Shown piece by piece: positions 45,653-55,077 of a DNA stretch of 64,000 nucleotides. The translations under genes and the position numbers were made by a program. Numbering within the stretch: the first letter of the stretch is position 1; each line of letters opens with the position of its first letter. The DNA is from Iodobacter violaceini (lineage in GTDB: Bacteria > Pseudomonadota > Gammaproteobacteria > Burkholderiales > Chitinibacteraceae). The stretch covers positions 372,001 to 436,000 of the forward strand of contig NZ_JAAOLX010000004.1 of the NCBI RefSeq assembly GCF_011601265.1, in the 5' to 3' direction. Under the pieces are notes generated by a model, which saw only the letters and a list, made by a program, of their open reading frames with translations, was not told where the DNA came from and made no database searches.

Positions 45653-46537
45653 ATGGATAAATTTCGTGCTATGCAGGTGTTTGTTGCCGTGGTGGAACAG
45701 GGCAGCCTGAGTGCCGCCGCTAATGAGCTGGGTATTTCGGCAGTGATGGTGGGCAAGCATATTCAGCAGTTAGAAAGCCTGCTTAACACCCGCCTGATTG
45801 AGCGCACCACACGCAGGCAAAGTGTGAGCCGCGCCGGAGCCAGTTATTTTGAAAATTGTAAAAAAGTACTGGAGCAGGTGCGCTGGGCAGAAAGCTCGGT
45901 GGAAAGCCTGCAGTTGCAGCCCAGAGGGCTGCTGCGGGTCAGCGCCCCGATCAACCTTGGCTCTATGCTGATTGCCCCGCTTATTGCCCGCTATCTGGCC
46001 CAATATCCGAAAGTCCGTCTGGAGCTGATTTTAAGCAATAGCCGGGTGGATTTAATTGAAGACGGCTTTGATCTGGCGATCCGTACAGGGGATTTAGGCG
46101 AGGCCCATTTTGTAGCCAAACCTATTGGCCAGTATCAGTTACAGCTTTGCGCTTCACCACAGTATCTGCAGCAATACGGCACACCACTCAGCCCGGCAGA
46201 TTTATCCCGGCACCACGGCTTAACGCATCTGGTTTGGGGCAATGAGTGGCCCAGTCTGGTTTTGCAGGATGATCAGATCTGGCCCATTAAAAGCCGCTTT
46301 GCCAGCAATGACAGTCAGGCCTTAAGGCAGGCAGCATTAAATGGTGCTGGAATTATTTTGCAGCCCCAGGCGCTGCTGGCTGAGGATATTGCGGCGGGGC
46401 GGCTGATTCCTCTCTTACAAGAGCACCTGCCGGTCGCTAAACCTGTGCACCTGATTTATCTGCCCGATACCCGGCCAAGGCCAAAGCTGTCCAGCCTGCT
46501 GGATTTCTTACTCGCAGAGCTGCCCGCAAAGAAATAG
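45653..46537 (+). CDS. LysR-family regulator
   Basis: The 294-residue protein starts MDKFRAMQVFVAVVEQGSLS, a LysR helix-turn-helix with ANELGISAVMVGKHIQQLE, and has a full-length substrate-binding domain of the CrgA/DsdC-like group. It is divergent from the isomerase/nitroreductase operon (114 bp) and is its likely regulator. Confidence 0.87.
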   Translation: MDKFRAMQVFVAVVEQGSLSAAANELGISAVMVGKHIQQLESLLNTRLIERTTRRQSVSRAGASYFENCKKVLEQVRWAESSVESLQLQPRGLLRVSAPINLGSMLIAPLIARYLAQYPKVRLELILSNSRVDLIEDGFDLAIRTGDLGEAHFVAKPIGQYQLQLCASPQYLQQYGTPLSPADLSRHHGLTHLVWGNEWPSLVLQDDQIWPIKSRFASNDSQALRQAALNGAGIILQPQALLAEDIAAGRLIPLLQEHLPVAKPVHLIYLPDTRPRPKLSSLLDFLLAELPAKK

Positions 46538-46562
46538 CCACTAAATTTTCCCGTGCCCAAAG

Positions 46563-46612
46563 AAGGGTAAAACCCGCGTATTTCTCAATATGATCCCGCC
46601 GGTTTTACCCTT
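46563..46612. terminator. Hairpin between convergent LysR and multicopper oxidase genes
   Basis: AAGGGTAAAACC (46563-46574) pairs perfectly with GGTTTTACCCTT (46601-46612) across a 26-nt loop. It sits between two convergent genes and could terminate both. Confidence 0.6.
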
Positions 46613-46640
46613 ACTCATCAGCATTTAAGATAGACAGGCC

Positions 46641-48140
46641 TTACTTCACCAACACCTGCCCCATCATGCCCTGCCCTTCATGCTCCAGAATATGGCAGTG
46701 GTACATACGCAGGCCCAGGTGTTTTTGGGTGATTAAAATACGGGCGCTTTGATAGGGCTTCAGATTAAAGGTGTCTTTTTGTGCCCGCCACGGCGCAGGC
46801 GTGGTTTTACCTTTGAGCGTGGTATCCAACACCTCAAACTGCGTGCCATGAATATGGAAAGGATGATCCATATGTGAATCATTCACAATCTCCCATAGCT
46901 CGGTATCGCCAAGGCGGCTGGTCAAATCCACCCGCTGCATATCGTAGCTTTTGCCATTCACTAAGAATTGCATGCTGTGCTGGCCACCTTCCATACTCAT
47001 GATCTCGCTAAACACTACACGTTTTTTTGCCACGGGCTTGATCCTGGGCGGCAGGGTGCGTAAGCGCTCTGGCAGTTTGGCTGCGCTATCCTGGCTAAAT
47101 TGAATGCTGGCCAGCCTGATATCTTGCTCAGGCGCTACCTTGCCCATTTTGCTTCTGTCGTAAGCCAGCGCCATCAGGCTGACGGCACCCGCTGGCCCTG
47201 CCACTATCCATTCAGCCCGCTCGCCGGGCGCAAGCAGCAGCTCGCTCACTTCTTGCGCCCGCTCTAAAAGACCACCGTCGCTGCCTGCCAGGATGATTTT
47301 TCTGCCAAGAATAGCCAGCCGTAAATAACGGGCGCTGCAAGCGTTCCAGATGCGCCAGCGCTGCGCTTCACCCACTGTAATCACAGGCTCACGCTGGCCG
47401 TTTACCAAGGCAAACTGCCCTTCGCGGCCATTCATCCAGTCGTTCATATTGTTGTCCGGAATACTGGCATCACTTGCGAGGCGCAAATCAGAAATCACCA
47501 GATGCTGTTCAGGCAGATGTGCCAGCACATCGTTTTTAGCCCGTACAATAAAGAGGCCCGCTAAGCCGCGATACACCTGCTCGGATGTATCGCCATGCGG
47601 ATGCGGGTGATACCAGTAAGTGCCTGCCGAACCGACAGGCAGGGTAAAGCGATAAAGCCGCTCACCCCCCGCTGGTACAGCATCCTGCGGATTGCCATCC
47701 TGATCGGCGGGCACGGGCATGCCGTGCCAGTGCACAGTTGAAGCCTGCGTCAGCTTGTTTACAAAGCGAATTTCTACCGTGTCGCCTTCAAAAGCCTCAA
47801 TCAGCGGGCCGGGAATACTGCGGTTATACGCCCAGACCACAGTTTTTTTGCCAGGGATCAGCTCTGCCTCATAGGGCTCGGCGGTAATGGTGGCCGCAAC
47901 CACGGCAGGTTTAGAGCTGAGATTAGGCAGGCGGAACAAAATAGCGTGCGGCTGACCGGCTGGCAGGGCATTGACTGGCAATAAGCTGATATTTTCTGGC
48001 GCCATTTTAAGCGGCATGGCTGGCGAGCCAGAGGCGTGTCCGGCGTGCCCGCCATGATTTATCGCCGCCCAAAGCGGATTTGAAGCCAAAGCCAGGCCCG
48101 CCGAGCCTAATGCTGCATGTAAGAAGTGTCTGCGATTCAT
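46641..48140 (-). CDS. Multicopper oxidase (CueO/CopA-like)
   Basis: The 499-residue exported oxidase carries all four copper-binding blocks: VHWHGMPVPADQDG, YWYHPHPHGDT, HPFHIHGTQFEV and MYHCHILEHEGQGMM, the last with the Met axial ligand. The N-terminus MNRRHFLHAALGSAG has a twin-Arg-like signal, suggesting Tat export. Members oxidise Cu(I) or organic substrates in the periplasm. It is followed on the same strand by a DUF411 protein and a small Met/Cys-rich protein, a copper-handling context. Confidence 0.9.
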   Translation of the reverse strand: MNRRHFLHAALGSAGLALASNPLWAAINHGGHAGHASGSPAMPLKMAPENISLLPVNALPAGQPHAILFRLPNLSSKPAVVAATITAEPYEAELIPGKKTVVWAYNRSIPGPLIEAFEGDTVEIRFVNKLTQASTVHWHGMPVPADQDGNPQDAVPAGGERLYRFTLPVGSAGTYWYHPHPHGDTSEQVYRGLAGLFIVRAKNDVLAHLPEQHLVISDLRLASDASIPDNNMNDWMNGREGQFALVNGQREPVITVGEAQRWRIWNACSARYLRLAILGRKIILAGSDGGLLERAQEVSELLLAPGERAEWIVAGPAGAVSLMALAYDRSKMGKVAPEQDIRLASIQFSQDSAAKLPERLRTLPPRIKPVAKKRVVFSEIMSMEGGQHSMQFLVNGKSYDMQRVDLTSRLGDTELWEIVNDSHMDHPFHIHGTQFEVLDTTLKGKTTPAPWRAQKDTFNLKPYQSARILITQKHLGLRMYHCHILEHEGQGMMGQVLVK

Positions 48141-48152
48141 GATGCTTAGCCC

Positions 48153-48575
48153 TTATTCAACAGAAAATAGCTTAGGCACGGCAGCATCGCCCAGCTGATA
48201 AATCTTTAAAGTGCCTTTAATTTCCGGCCCCATGCCAGGTGCGTTTTGCGGCATACCCGGCGCGCTAATCCCCACAATGGCGGGCTTTTCACGCAGCAAT
48301 TTTTGAATCGCCGCCACCGGCACATGGCCCTCTGCTGTGTAATTGCCTATACGGGTGGTGTGGCAGCTTGCCAGACTGGACGAGCCATACTGCGCTTTAA
48401 TCGCCGGCATATCGTTGCTGTTAATGGCTTTGACTTTAAAACCGTTTTTTTCCAGATACTTCACATATTCTTCGCAGCAGCCGCAAGCCGGGCTTTTATA
48501 CAAAGTGGCGTTAATGGCGGCCAGCGCAGGCTGCGCCAATAAAGTTAATGCAAGGATAGATAATAATTTTTTCAT
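48153..48575 (-). CDS. DUF411-family exported metal-binding protein
   Basis: The 140-residue protein has a signal peptide (MKKLLSILALTLLAQPALA) and a DUF411 domain with the Cys motif SPACGCCEEYVKYLEKNGF and a later CHTTRIGNYTAEGHVP segment. The family is linked to copper and other metal tolerance. The start at 48575 is preferred because the signal begins there; a longer ORF start at 48632 is unlikely. It is 12 bp from the multicopper oxidase gene. Confidence 0.83.
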   Translation of the reverse strand: MKKLLSILALTLLAQPALAAINATLYKSPACGCCEEYVKYLEKNGFKVKAINSNDMPAIKAQYGSSSLASCHTTRIGNYTAEGHVPVAAIQKLLREKPAIVGISAPGMPQNAPGMGPEIKGTLKIYQLGDAAVPKLFSVE

Positions 48576-48654
48576 GACGGATTTCCCATAAGCCAGCCAG
48601 CCGCAAGCGGCCTGCAATGGCAGGTTATTCAATAAATTGAGGCTTAATCAGCGA

Positions 48655-48969
48655 TCAGGCTGATTTGGGCGGCTTATCGGGGGATTTAAGCAGAGGATCT
48701 GGCAGGTGCAGCTCCGCCACGGCATTGAATACCGGCGGCAATAGGATTGGAGGAGCAAAACTAAAAGCGACGGGTAAACCCGTGTAATGGCTCATGCAAG
48801 ATTGCAGGCAATCGCCCATTAACAAAGACTGATCCATCTGGCATTTTTCAGCGGATGGCATTTGCATCATGTGGCAAGCCTTGCCGGGCGGAGGCGCAAG
48901 CCAACCCGCCATGGCTGTATTCAAGGCCAGGAAGGACAGCAACAAAAAGAAAAGCCACACTTTTTTCAT
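48655..48969 (-). CDS. Small exported Met/Cys-rich protein, copper cluster
   Basis: The 104-residue protein has a signal peptide (MKKVWLFFLLLSFLALNTAMA) and a metal-ligand-rich segment, KACHMMQMPSAEKCQMDQSLL then CLQSCM, with several Met and Cys. I recognise no family name with certainty. Being upstream of DUF411 and the multicopper oxidase on the same strand, it likely binds copper or similar metals in the periplasm. The start ATG lacks a strong ribosome binding site. Confidence 0.6.
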   Translation of the reverse strand: MKKVWLFFLLLSFLALNTAMAGWLAPPPGKACHMMQMPSAEKCQMDQSLLMGDCLQSCMSHYTGLPVAFSFAPPILLPPVFNAVAELHLPDPLLKSPDKPPKSA

Positions 48970-49059
48970 GGCTTTGATTGTATCACCACAAGATTTGATC
49001 GCTAGTTTTAAAAGTAACGCTGAACTTACATTTAAAAAACAAGCAAGACTGGATCGGCT

Positions 49060-49662
49060 TCAGCTAATTTCAGCGCTTTCCACCCGAAACAACTCACAAG
49101 CACCCGCGCCAGTATCATCACGCGTCAGCGAAGACTGCCAGCGCCAGCCATCGGGCGCACTCACTTCAACAAGCTTGCCGTGTAAACGAATGATTTGACC
49201 TGGCCTGACCGCTTTCAATGTTTTCTCGATCTGAGCATCCGCCGGGATCATATGCATATTAGCGCTGTGACGGGCGATCTCCTCTGGCGGGCGTGGCGGC
49301 TGGTTTTCCCAACGATAAAAATAAAAACGATTGCTCTGCGAAATACTTAATTCAGACAAGACTTCAGAATCGGACATTGGCCCCCAGCCTAAAGCCAGAT
49401 CGACCGGGGACAAATCAGCTTCGCGCCCACTGGAGTACGTTTCTTTAGACAATACACGGGCTTCAATATCAAAATCCGCCAGGGCTCTGATGGTGTAATC
49501 ATCTTTCTGCCATACCTCACCACGATCAAGCATGCTTTGCACAGGGTCACCCTGCACCAAAACGCCATTGGCCTGATGAACCGGCTTCTGCGCTCGATGC
49601 TGGCATTGATACCAAGCCCCCAATACAAGTACCACAACAAAAAACCAGCGCCAGGAAAACAT
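49060..49662 (-). CDS. Membrane-anchored hypothetical protein
   Basis: The 200-residue protein has a single N-terminal hydrophobic anchor (WRWFFVVVLVLGAWY). The rest is exported and contains VDLALGWGPMSDSEVL, RFYFYRWENQPP and IIRLHGKLVEVSAPDGWRW. Similar proteins are common in proteobacteria but I cannot give a function. It lies next to the copper cluster, separated by 90 bases from the small Met/Cys-rich gene, but need not belong to it. Confidence 0.65.
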   Translation of the reverse strand: MFSWRWFFVVVLVLGAWYQCQHRAQKPVHQANGVLVQGDPVQSMLDRGEVWQKDDYTIRALADFDIEARVLSKETYSSGREADLSPVDLALGWGPMSDSEVLSELSISQSNRFYFYRWENQPPRPPEEIARHSANMHMIPADAQIEKTLKAVRPGQIIRLHGKLVEVSAPDGWRWQSSLTRDDTGAGACELFRVESAEIS

Positions 49663-49975
49663 TTGAGTTCTCTTTAAACCAAATCACTCATCATACCAAA
49701 GCCATAGATCACTTTCGCTAAGTGTCTCTGAAACCCCGCCTGCAAGTAAGTTACTATGATCAAAGCCTGATAAAAATTCTCAGCAGCATCAATTTGATGT
49801 ACTTGCCCCCCTTTTTTAAAGGAGAGAAACATCAAACTGATGCTGATACTTATCAGCCAAGGGGATTTTTGCACAACCCGGGCGGTGGTTGTCGTTTCAA
49901 CCTCCTCTTTTATCCGTAAAACTCCACGTTCTCTGCAAGCTCCGTGGATCAGGGTTCAGGCTTCCACTACATAAA

Positions 49976-51784
49976 TTACTTACTAAAACTGGCACTCACG
50001 CTTAAAGCCGAATACGCGGCGTAGCCGTAGATGCTTAAGTAATATTTACCGGCAGCGGGCTGATTAAGGCTGCATGTTTCATTGCTGGTGCTGCCATCCG
50101 ATTTACAAAGGTAGCTCGTCGCCGTAGCGCGAGCGCCCAGCTGGGCATAAAGATCTGCATCGCCATTGCCCCCGGCAATACTGAACTGCAGCTTAGCCAT
50201 ACCTGTCGGCACATCGATTACATAATGCTTCCAGCCGCCCGTTGCTCCTGTCTGCCCCGTCAGCGGCACGCCACTACTTAATACAGGATCCGTATCAGCC
50301 ACCTTACCCAGCAAAGAGCCTTTGATGGCGTAATAGCCCAGGGACGAATAGTTCGAAAAACCATTTTGTGGCGTACCCTCGGCACCGCCTTTAATCACCA
50401 GGCGATAATTGCCCGCAGCTAAAATCAGATTATTAAATTCAGCCGAGCGATTTACCGCTAAATTACTCCTGGCCACCACTTTATCGCCGCTGTCATAAAC
50501 CAGCGCCTCAACATCAAGCATCCGCAAATATTCAATCGGATCAATTCTTGCGTTCAAAGTACCCGCCGAACTCAAACTAAACATAAAACTATCGCTGTCT
50601 GTATTTCGCTCAATCTGGCCAAAATTGCGCTGTGGATTAATATCCCCATTTGCCTCCAGCAATAAAGGCTTGCCACTTGGATTATCATCTGTGGCATAGG
50701 GTACTGATTCGCCAGAATTCATAATATTTAAATCATCTTCAAAATTAGTTGCAGTGTTATATTCGCCCTTGCTCCAGGTAAATAATTGATTAGCCCAGCT
50801 GCCCCCCATCCAGTAATTGCCCATAATCGGCCCCCACTGAAATGCTGCAATTCCTTCAAAATATTCACCGCCTTTACCACCATGGTCATGCTGCATACCC
50901 ATCTGATGCCCTATTTCATGCGCTGCCGTCATCCCGATACCATAGCCATAATCAAAACCCGCCGAAGGATTACGATATAAAGTACCCGCAGCCGTCGTGC
51001 CAAATGAATGGACCGGTGCATTAGATCTGCCATCCTGATTGACATAATTAATCACCCCGGTACGAAGCACATTACTGGCCTTGGCCGCGTTATAAACAGC
51101 CAGATTAGTGGTGATATTCATATTGAGCATTGAATACTGATCAGCAACCGATTGCCATGTGCGATACATTTGTTCTTTCGTTACGCCATTTAAGGGTGTT
51201 GATCCATTCATCACAGAGGCTGTATTTAAATAAAACACATAGGAGCTGCCCGGTTTACTTTCTAATTTAGTAACATCTTCATTCTGATATGGGCCGATAT
51301 GCGGGGCCTGGCGCAGAGCCATAGTGCTATATTGAGGATGAGCCACAGTAAGATTGGCAAACGCTTGGGTTTGCATAGGAAAACGCTCATCCAGATCAGG
51401 ATATATTTTGCTAAGAGGCACTTCTGTTACAGATACAATGCCCTTGCTGTTGGTGGTATATTCAAATGCTTTTTTACTATCGTGTAAAACCAAATAGCCA
51501 TATAATTTTTGCTTGCTGCCCTTTAATACAAACACAGAATTTTTAGAATCAATCGCCGTACCCGTTACCGAAATCAAACCATTTTTATAAAAGTAGTCGC
51601 TGACATTAGTGCCTAAATTAACCCCGCCCAATGATCGGCTCAATACAGACTGAGGATTAATATTCTGTGCAATAAAATGATTAATCAGCATTTCTGTACT
51701 GCCAATATCAAGGCTGGCCCCTTCCTGGGCAGATACGCCAATACTTGCAAAGGTCGTGGCGATTAGTATGGCAAGCTTGCTCAT
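49976..51784 (-). CDS. Secreted metzincin zinc metalloprotease with C-terminal PPC-like region
   Basis: The 602-residue protein has a signal peptide (residues 1-19, ending GVSA) and a catalytic domain with HEIGHQMGMQHD, the HExxHxxGxxHD zinc signature of metzincins, followed by the Met-turn NIMNSG. After it, regions with SFMFSLSSAGTLNARIDP and YVIDVPTGMAKLQFSIAGGNGDADLY suggest two bacterial pre-peptidase C (PPC) domains. It should be secreted and degrade proteins outside the cell. The N-terminal about 150 residues may be a pro-region. The closest relatives (M12-like) are uncertain. Confidence 0.8.
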   Translation of the reverse strand: MSKLAILIATTFASIGVSAQEGASLDIGSTEMLINHFIAQNINPQSVLSRSLGGVNLGTNVSDYFYKNGLISVTGTAIDSKNSVFVLKGSKQKLYGYLVLHDSKKAFEYTTNSKGIVSVTEVPLSKIYPDLDERFPMQTQAFANLTVAHPQYSTMALRQAPHIGPYQNEDVTKLESKPGSSYVFYLNTASVMNGSTPLNGVTKEQMYRTWQSVADQYSMLNMNITTNLAVYNAAKASNVLRTGVINYVNQDGRSNAPVHSFGTTAAGTLYRNPSAGFDYGYGIGMTAAHEIGHQMGMQHDHGGKGGEYFEGIAAFQWGPIMGNYWMGGSWANQLFTWSKGEYNTATNFEDDLNIMNSGESVPYATDDNPSGKPLLLEANGDINPQRNFGQIERNTDSDSFMFSLSSAGTLNARIDPIEYLRMLDVEALVYDSGDKVVARSNLAVNRSAEFNNLILAAGNYRLVIKGGAEGTPQNGFSNYSSLGYYAIKGSLLGKVADTDPVLSSGVPLTGQTGATGGWKHYVIDVPTGMAKLQFSIAGGNGDADLYAQLGARATATSYLCKSDGSTSNETCSLNQPAAGKYYLSIYGYAAYSALSVSASFSK

Positions 51785-52244
51785 TGCAATTCCTTTTAAA
51801 GAAAGTGGACTGATACTTCAGCGCTGCTGTTTATTGATGTATGGTTAAGATTCCATCAATAGTAATTAGCAATTAACCCTAGCAGAACGCACTCTCTAAG
51901 CAAGAATTCCCCTGACACACAAACCCCAGGCCGCACTTATTCTCTAAAAAAATATTTACATTAAAATCAATAGCTTGCTCTTAAAAAAAATCAATCAAAC
52001 GATTTACTTACAATATCTTCAGCCATTTAAATGACAAACTAAAAGAATATTTAGCATTCAATATTTATTCATTATCCATTTAAGATTTTTTATGCTATCA
52101 CAATCAATTACACCGAAACATTTCCCCGTACAGACACACGTTCAGAATGGCAGTTTTTTGAGATGATGATGAGAAGATAAACACAAGAGCCTGCCAGCCA
52201 GGAAACACTGACTTTTTCATCGCAAATTTAAGCAGAAGATCTAT
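51785..52244. other. 460-bp A+T-rich divergent spacer
   Basis: No supported gene between the divergent protease and GST genes. The sequence is rich in A+T and probably contains both promoters; no clear operator palindrome is seen. Confidence 0.4.
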
Positions 52245-52847
52245 ATGCAACTCTTTGGCAGCACCGATTCCGGCCATTCTTACAAAATCAGATCATTTCT
52301 TCTTTTAACCAACACGGCCCATGATTACCAATGGGTTGATTTAAGCAATAAGCCCACCGCATTTTTAGCCATCAGCCCTTTTGGCGAAGTGCCCGTACTG
52401 CTTGATCAGGGGCAGGTGTTTTGCCAATCGAATGCCATTCTTATTTATCTGGCACAAAGAAGCAGGCAATTCACAGGCGGGGAAGAATGGCAAGCTGCGC
52501 TGGAATGGCTGTCATGGGAGGCCAACCGGATTGGCTTTAGCCTGCCCAATTACCGCTTTGCCCTGCATTGGCAGCCCCAGCCGCCGGAAGTGATGCGCTA
52601 TTTGCAGCAGCGCCTATTAGCTGATTTAAATACGCTGAATGAAAAACTGGCGGCGCGGGAATTTCTTTTGAAATCAGGGCCAAGTATTGCAGATATCAGC
52701 TGCTCGGCTTATTTATTCTGGCTGGATCAGACAGGCATAGCCGTAACTGATTATCCCAATATTCAACGCTGGCTGGCGGCTATTTGCCTGCTGCCCGGCT
52801 GGTGCCATCCTGATCAGGCGATGAAAAGCATGCCAGGCCCTGATTAA
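52245..52847 (+). CDS. Glutathione S-transferase family protein
   Basis: The 200-residue protein has a thioredoxin-fold N-terminal domain (LFGSTDSGHSYKIRSFLLL, then PFGEVPVLLDQGQVFCQSNAI as the glutathione-binding segment) and an all-helical C-terminal domain with SIADISCSAYLFWLDQ. It probably conjugates or reduces with glutathione. It is isolated, followed by a REP-like palindrome. Confidence 0.88.
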   Translation: MQLFGSTDSGHSYKIRSFLLLTNTAHDYQWVDLSNKPTAFLAISPFGEVPVLLDQGQVFCQSNAILIYLAQRSRQFTGGEEWQAALEWLSWEANRIGFSLPNYRFALHWQPQPPEVMRYLQQRLLADLNTLNEKLAAREFLLKSGPSIADISCSAYLFWLDQTGIAVTDYPNIQRWLAAICLLPGWCHPDQAMKSMPGPD

Positions 52848-52894
52848 ATTTAACTCTATATGGAAAAAACAGCTAAATAAGTGTTTTAGCTGTG

Positions 52895-52944
52895 GTGGCT
52901 TTAGCCGCGAAAGCGCCGCCTGTAACAGTCGCGGCTAAAGCCAC
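52895..52944. repeat. REP-like palindrome, copy 2
   Basis: GTGGCTTTAGCCGCGA (52895-52910) pairs with TCGCGGCTAAAGCCAC (52929-52944). It matches the palindrome at 20051-20097 in its GGCTTTAGC / GCTAAAGCC core, and again lies between convergent genes. Confidence 0.7.
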
Positions 52945-52954
52945 GGCTACGGTT

Positions 52955-53914
52955 TTAAATAACCTGCAGCAGCACTTTGCCAATATTTTGATTATCTGCA
53001 ATATATTGATGGGCTATCGCCGCTTCCTGCCAATTAAAAACACGATCAACCGTTACTTTTAATTGCCCGGCTGCAATAGCGGGTGCAATTTTATCTCTGA
53101 GTGCTGCGGCTAGTCTTGCTTTTACATTTAATGGCTGGGCTCTGAGCGTTGATCCGGTGAGGCGCTGGCGTTTCATTAAAAGCTGGCCCAGATTAATTTC
53201 TGTGCTGATGCCCCTTAATAAGCCAATCAATACAATTTGCCCGTCGGTATTCAGGCAGGCCTGATTTTTTGCAAGGTAATCCCCGCCTACCCCATCCAGA
53301 ATCAAATCCACACCGCCCGCTTCTTTGATCAAGGCGGCAAAATCTTGCTGCTTATAATCCACCACCAAATCTGCCCCCAGCTGGCGGCAAAATTCCGTTT
53401 TCTTTGCCCCGCCTGCGGTAGTGGCTACCCACGCGCCCAGATATTTGGCCAGCTGAATGCTGGCCGCGCCCACGCCGCTTGCCCCGGCATGGATCAACAC
53501 CCGCTGGCCTGCTGCCAGCTTGCCGATTTCGACCAGATTAAACCATGCCGTCATCCACACTTCTGGCAGGCTGGCGGCATCAGTAAATGACAAATTTGCT
53601 GGCTTTTTGATCGCCAGCGCGGATTCCAGCAGGCAAAGCTCTGCATAGGCACCACCGCCCACCAAACCCAAAACCTCATCGCCCACGGCAAAACCGGCTA
53701 CGCCCTCGCCCAGCGCCTCTACTACACCGGCCACTTCCAGCCCCAGAATATTTGAATCGCCAGATGGTGGCGGATAGCGGCCTGCAGCTTGGGCTAAATC
53801 GGCGCGATTAATCCCGGCGGCGTGTACACGAATGAGCAATTGCCCGGCTGCAGCTTTTGGCAATGCCGCGTCCCCCAGCAATAAAGTTTGATTTTCTTGA
53901 ATGACAGCGCGCAT
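52955..53914 (-). CDS. NAD(P)H quinone oxidoreductase (PIG3-like, MDR family)
   Basis: The 319-residue protein is a zinc-less medium-chain dehydrogenase/reductase. It has GINRADLAQAAGRYPPP, the quinone oxidoreductase/PIG3 signature, and the nucleotide loop ASGVGAASIQLAKYLG. It likely reduces quinones with NADPH. The ATG at 53914 is chosen because the family N-terminus (MRAVI) begins there and AGCAGG precedes it; a longer ORF start at 53995 is unlikely. Confidence 0.88.
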   Translation of the reverse strand: MRAVIQENQTLLLGDAALPKAAAGQLLIRVHAAGINRADLAQAAGRYPPPSGDSNILGLEVAGVVEALGEGVAGFAVGDEVLGLVGGGAYAELCLLESALAIKKPANLSFTDAASLPEVWMTAWFNLVEIGKLAAGQRVLIHAGASGVGAASIQLAKYLGAWVATTAGGAKKTEFCRQLGADLVVDYKQQDFAALIKEAGGVDLILDGVGGDYLAKNQACLNTDGQIVLIGLLRGISTEINLGQLLMKRQRLTGSTLRAQPLNVKARLAAALRDKIAPAIAAGQLKVTVDRVFNWQEAAIAHQYIADNQNIGKVLLQVI

Positions 53915-54162
53915 AGCAACCTGCTTGTTAAGGAAGGAAAAGAGAGAGATCGCTGACCTCTGCCTCAAAGATGGCGACGAAAATCTGAAAATCAATTGCC
54001 AGCACCCTGTCAGTTTTTCATTACAAAATAATTGCTGTTTTAAATGGGATTAATTTAAAAAATATTCTATGACGTAAGCAAGCAGATAAAACACACGTTT
54101 AACTCTGTTTTAAACGCGCCGCTCCGGCGCCCCGGTACGCTCCATATCATGAGGATTTTAGA

Positions 54163-55077
54163 ATGAAATTTGTGCTGAAATGCTTCGCGCTGATGTTCTC
54201 TCTTGCTATGCCAGCCCTTGCAACGGGCTACACCGAAACACGCTATCCCATCGTTTTAGTCCATGGTTTATTTGGTTTTGATCAGCTGCTGGGGGTCGAT
54301 TATTTTTATAAAGTGCCGCAAGCCTTACAAGCTGATGGCGCCAAAGTATATGTAGCGCAAGTTTCAGCAACGAACTCCAGCGAATTACGCGGTGAGCAGC
54401 TTTTAGCACAGGTGAAGCAAATTTTAGCCATCACAGGAGCCAGTAAAGTAAACCTGATTGGCCACAGCCACGGCGGGCCAACCACACGTTATGTGGCTTC
54501 GGTAAGACCTGATCTAGTGGCATCAGTTACCAATATTGCAGGGGTAAACAAGGGCTCTAAAGTGGCGGATGTCGTCAGAAAAACCGCAGCACCCGGTACG
54601 GTCAGCGAATCGGTAGCTATATTAATTGCCGAAGGCCTGGCCAAACTCATCGGTCTGGCCTCAAAAGATGGCTCCCTCCCCCAAAATGCCAATGCAGCGC
54701 TTGATGCACTGACTACCCAGGGCTCCGCAAAATTCAACGCAAAATTCCCCGAAGGCCTGCCGCAAGGGGCTTGTAATGAAGGTGCTTATCAGGTGAATGG
54801 CGTGCGCTATTACTCCTGGAGCGGTGCCAGCCCGGTCACAAATATTGTTGATGTCAGCGATGCCGCCATGGGGTTGACTTCACTGGCTTTTAAAGAAAAA
54901 AATGACGGGCTGGTTTCATCCTGCTCCAGCCATTTGGGCCAGGTGCTGCGAGATGATTACCAGATGAATCACCTGGATGAAGTAAATCAATTTGTGGGCA
55001 TCGTCAGCCTGTTTGAAACCAACCCGGTCAGCGTCTTCCGCCAGCACGCCAACCGCCTGAAAAACGCAGGCCTCTGA
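54163..55077 (+). CDS. lipA: Secreted triacylglycerol lipase LipA (family I.1/I.2-type)
   Basis: The 304-residue lipase has a signal peptide (residues about 1-20), the oxyanion HG loop YPIVLVHGLFGFD, and the nucleophile elbow GHSHGG with the catalytic Ser. An Asp in NDGLVSSCSSHLG and a His in NHLDEVNQFVG complete the expected triad. It hydrolyses extracellular triglycerides. Its stop overlaps the start of the foldase gene (TGATG), so they are coupled. Confidence 0.93.
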   Translation: MKFVLKCFALMFSLAMPALATGYTETRYPIVLVHGLFGFDQLLGVDYFYKVPQALQADGAKVYVAQVSATNSSELRGEQLLAQVKQILAITGASKVNLIGHSHGGPTTRYVASVRPDLVASVTNIAGVNKGSKVADVVRKTAAPGTVSESVAILIAEGLAKLIGLASKDGSLPQNANAALDALTTQGSAKFNAKFPEGLPQGACNEGAYQVNGVRYYSWSGASPVTNIVDVSDAAMGLTSLAFKEKNDGLVSSCSSHLGQVLRDDYQMNHLDEVNQFVGIVSLFETNPVSVFRQHANRLKNAGL

